Shown here: positions 18,592 to 18,895 of the stretch, in pieces
Numbering within the stretch: position 1 is the first letter of the stretch
Layout: the number at the start of each line of letters is the position of its first letter
Source of the DNA: Spirogloea muscicola
Lineage: Eukaryota; Streptophyta; Zygnematophyceae; Spirogloeales; Spirogloeaceae
NCBI GenBank assembly: GCA_009602725.1
Contig: WELB01000011.1
Location: forward strand, 580,710 to 599,604
Direction: 5' to 3'
DNA length: 18,895 bases
The notes under the pieces: model-generated
Told to the model about the DNA's origin: nothing
What the model saw: the letters and a program-made list of their open reading frames with translations, nothing else
Database searches by the model: none
Made by a program: the position numbers and the translations under genes

Positions 18592-18895
18592 CGCGCCCTG
18601 GAGCGGGCGGCAGCCGATGTGGAGACAGGCCAACTCCCCTTCCAAGTCGCCCTCCGCACTGCCCGCGACAGGCTCCTGCAGGTCCACCCCAACATGTCCG
18701 AGCAGACTGTTCCTTTCCGGCACCTCGCCCACACTCCAGACCTGCGGGCTCAGGCACGCTTCACGGCGTTGGTCGAGAAGGCGGCCTCCGACCATGCGGT
18801 GGAGCTTCTCCCTCCGTCTGACGTTCGCGGGCGTGCTCGGCTTCTCTCCGCCTCTTCCCCTGGGGCGGCGGCGTGGCTCCAAGCGCTCCCACTCT
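18592..18895 (+). CDS. Partial retroelement ORF, post-RT region, cut by right edge
   Basis: An open + strand frame of 101 codons runs into the window end, with an in-frame TGA just before it (18589-18591). It includes QLPFQVALRTARDRLLQ and, near the end, SSPGAAAWLQALP. A G-A-x-A-W-L-x-A-L-P element lies, to my knowledge, downstream of the RT domain and upstream of the F-x-P-L-A-x-x-T-x-G block in the reverse-transcriptase-type ORF family suggested for the other fragments here. There is no start codon context: the frame begins abruptly after tail sequence, as expected for a 5'-truncated insertion. Assignment is from motif memory, not a search. Confidence 0.6.

Overview
The window is nuclear DNA from a eukaryote, most likely a green alga of the trebouxiophyte or chlorophyte type (an inference). 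Genes are split by many short GT-AG introns. First exons are very GC-rich and carry triplet repeats, while gene bodies are near 50% GC. The proteins are closest in my memory to plant and algal families, and short CCCTAAA plant/alga-type telomere-like motifs occur in introns. Most long open frames in the window are shadows or repeat artefacts. The real genes had to be rebuilt by joining exons.

Three protein-coding genes can be rebuilt. (1) On the + strand, about 3 to 4328, is the spliceosomal WD40 protein PRL1/PLRG1/Prp46. It runs almost from its start codon, which may be cut by one base at the left edge, to its stop. (2) On the - strand, 8029 to 4698, is a complete 11-exon, 326-residue 2-oxoglutarate/Fe(II) oxygenase of the Arabidopsis At3g50210 type, convergent with PRL1. 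(3) On the - strand, about 14352 to 11428, is a pectin methylesterase (PME) of about 525 residues. It has a 160-residue Pro/Ser/Ala-rich C-terminal tail, and Met replaces one of the two oxyanion-hole glutamines.

The PME gene lies between two fields of decayed retroelement ends. The left field (about 8.4-10.5 kb) reads mostly on the - strand and the right field (about 15.7-18.6 kb) mostly on the + strand. Both carry pieces of the C-terminus of one reverse-transcriptase-type ORF (a D-T-H-G-A-L-G block and a terminal S-D-L-x-x-L-T/S-R-G-Y-stop). These are followed by a 3' tail with a recurrent short hairpin. At least ten copies of the terminal motif are present. They differ mainly at synonymous and variable positions, which suggests several source lineages under protein-level selection. 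Some tails are stacked head to tail. At the right edge another copy opens abruptly and runs out of the window.

Other structure includes a perfect 185-bp direct repeat just outside the oxygenase promoter, a (CCG)15 tract in its 5' leader, telomere-like motifs and a 49-bp duplication in its introns, and a 17-bp inverted repeat with a third arm in a PME intron. I saw no tRNA, rRNA or CRISPR array. The strongest candidate for something undescribed is the retroelement family: its conserved C-terminal motif, its 3' hairpin and its stacked tail-only copies.
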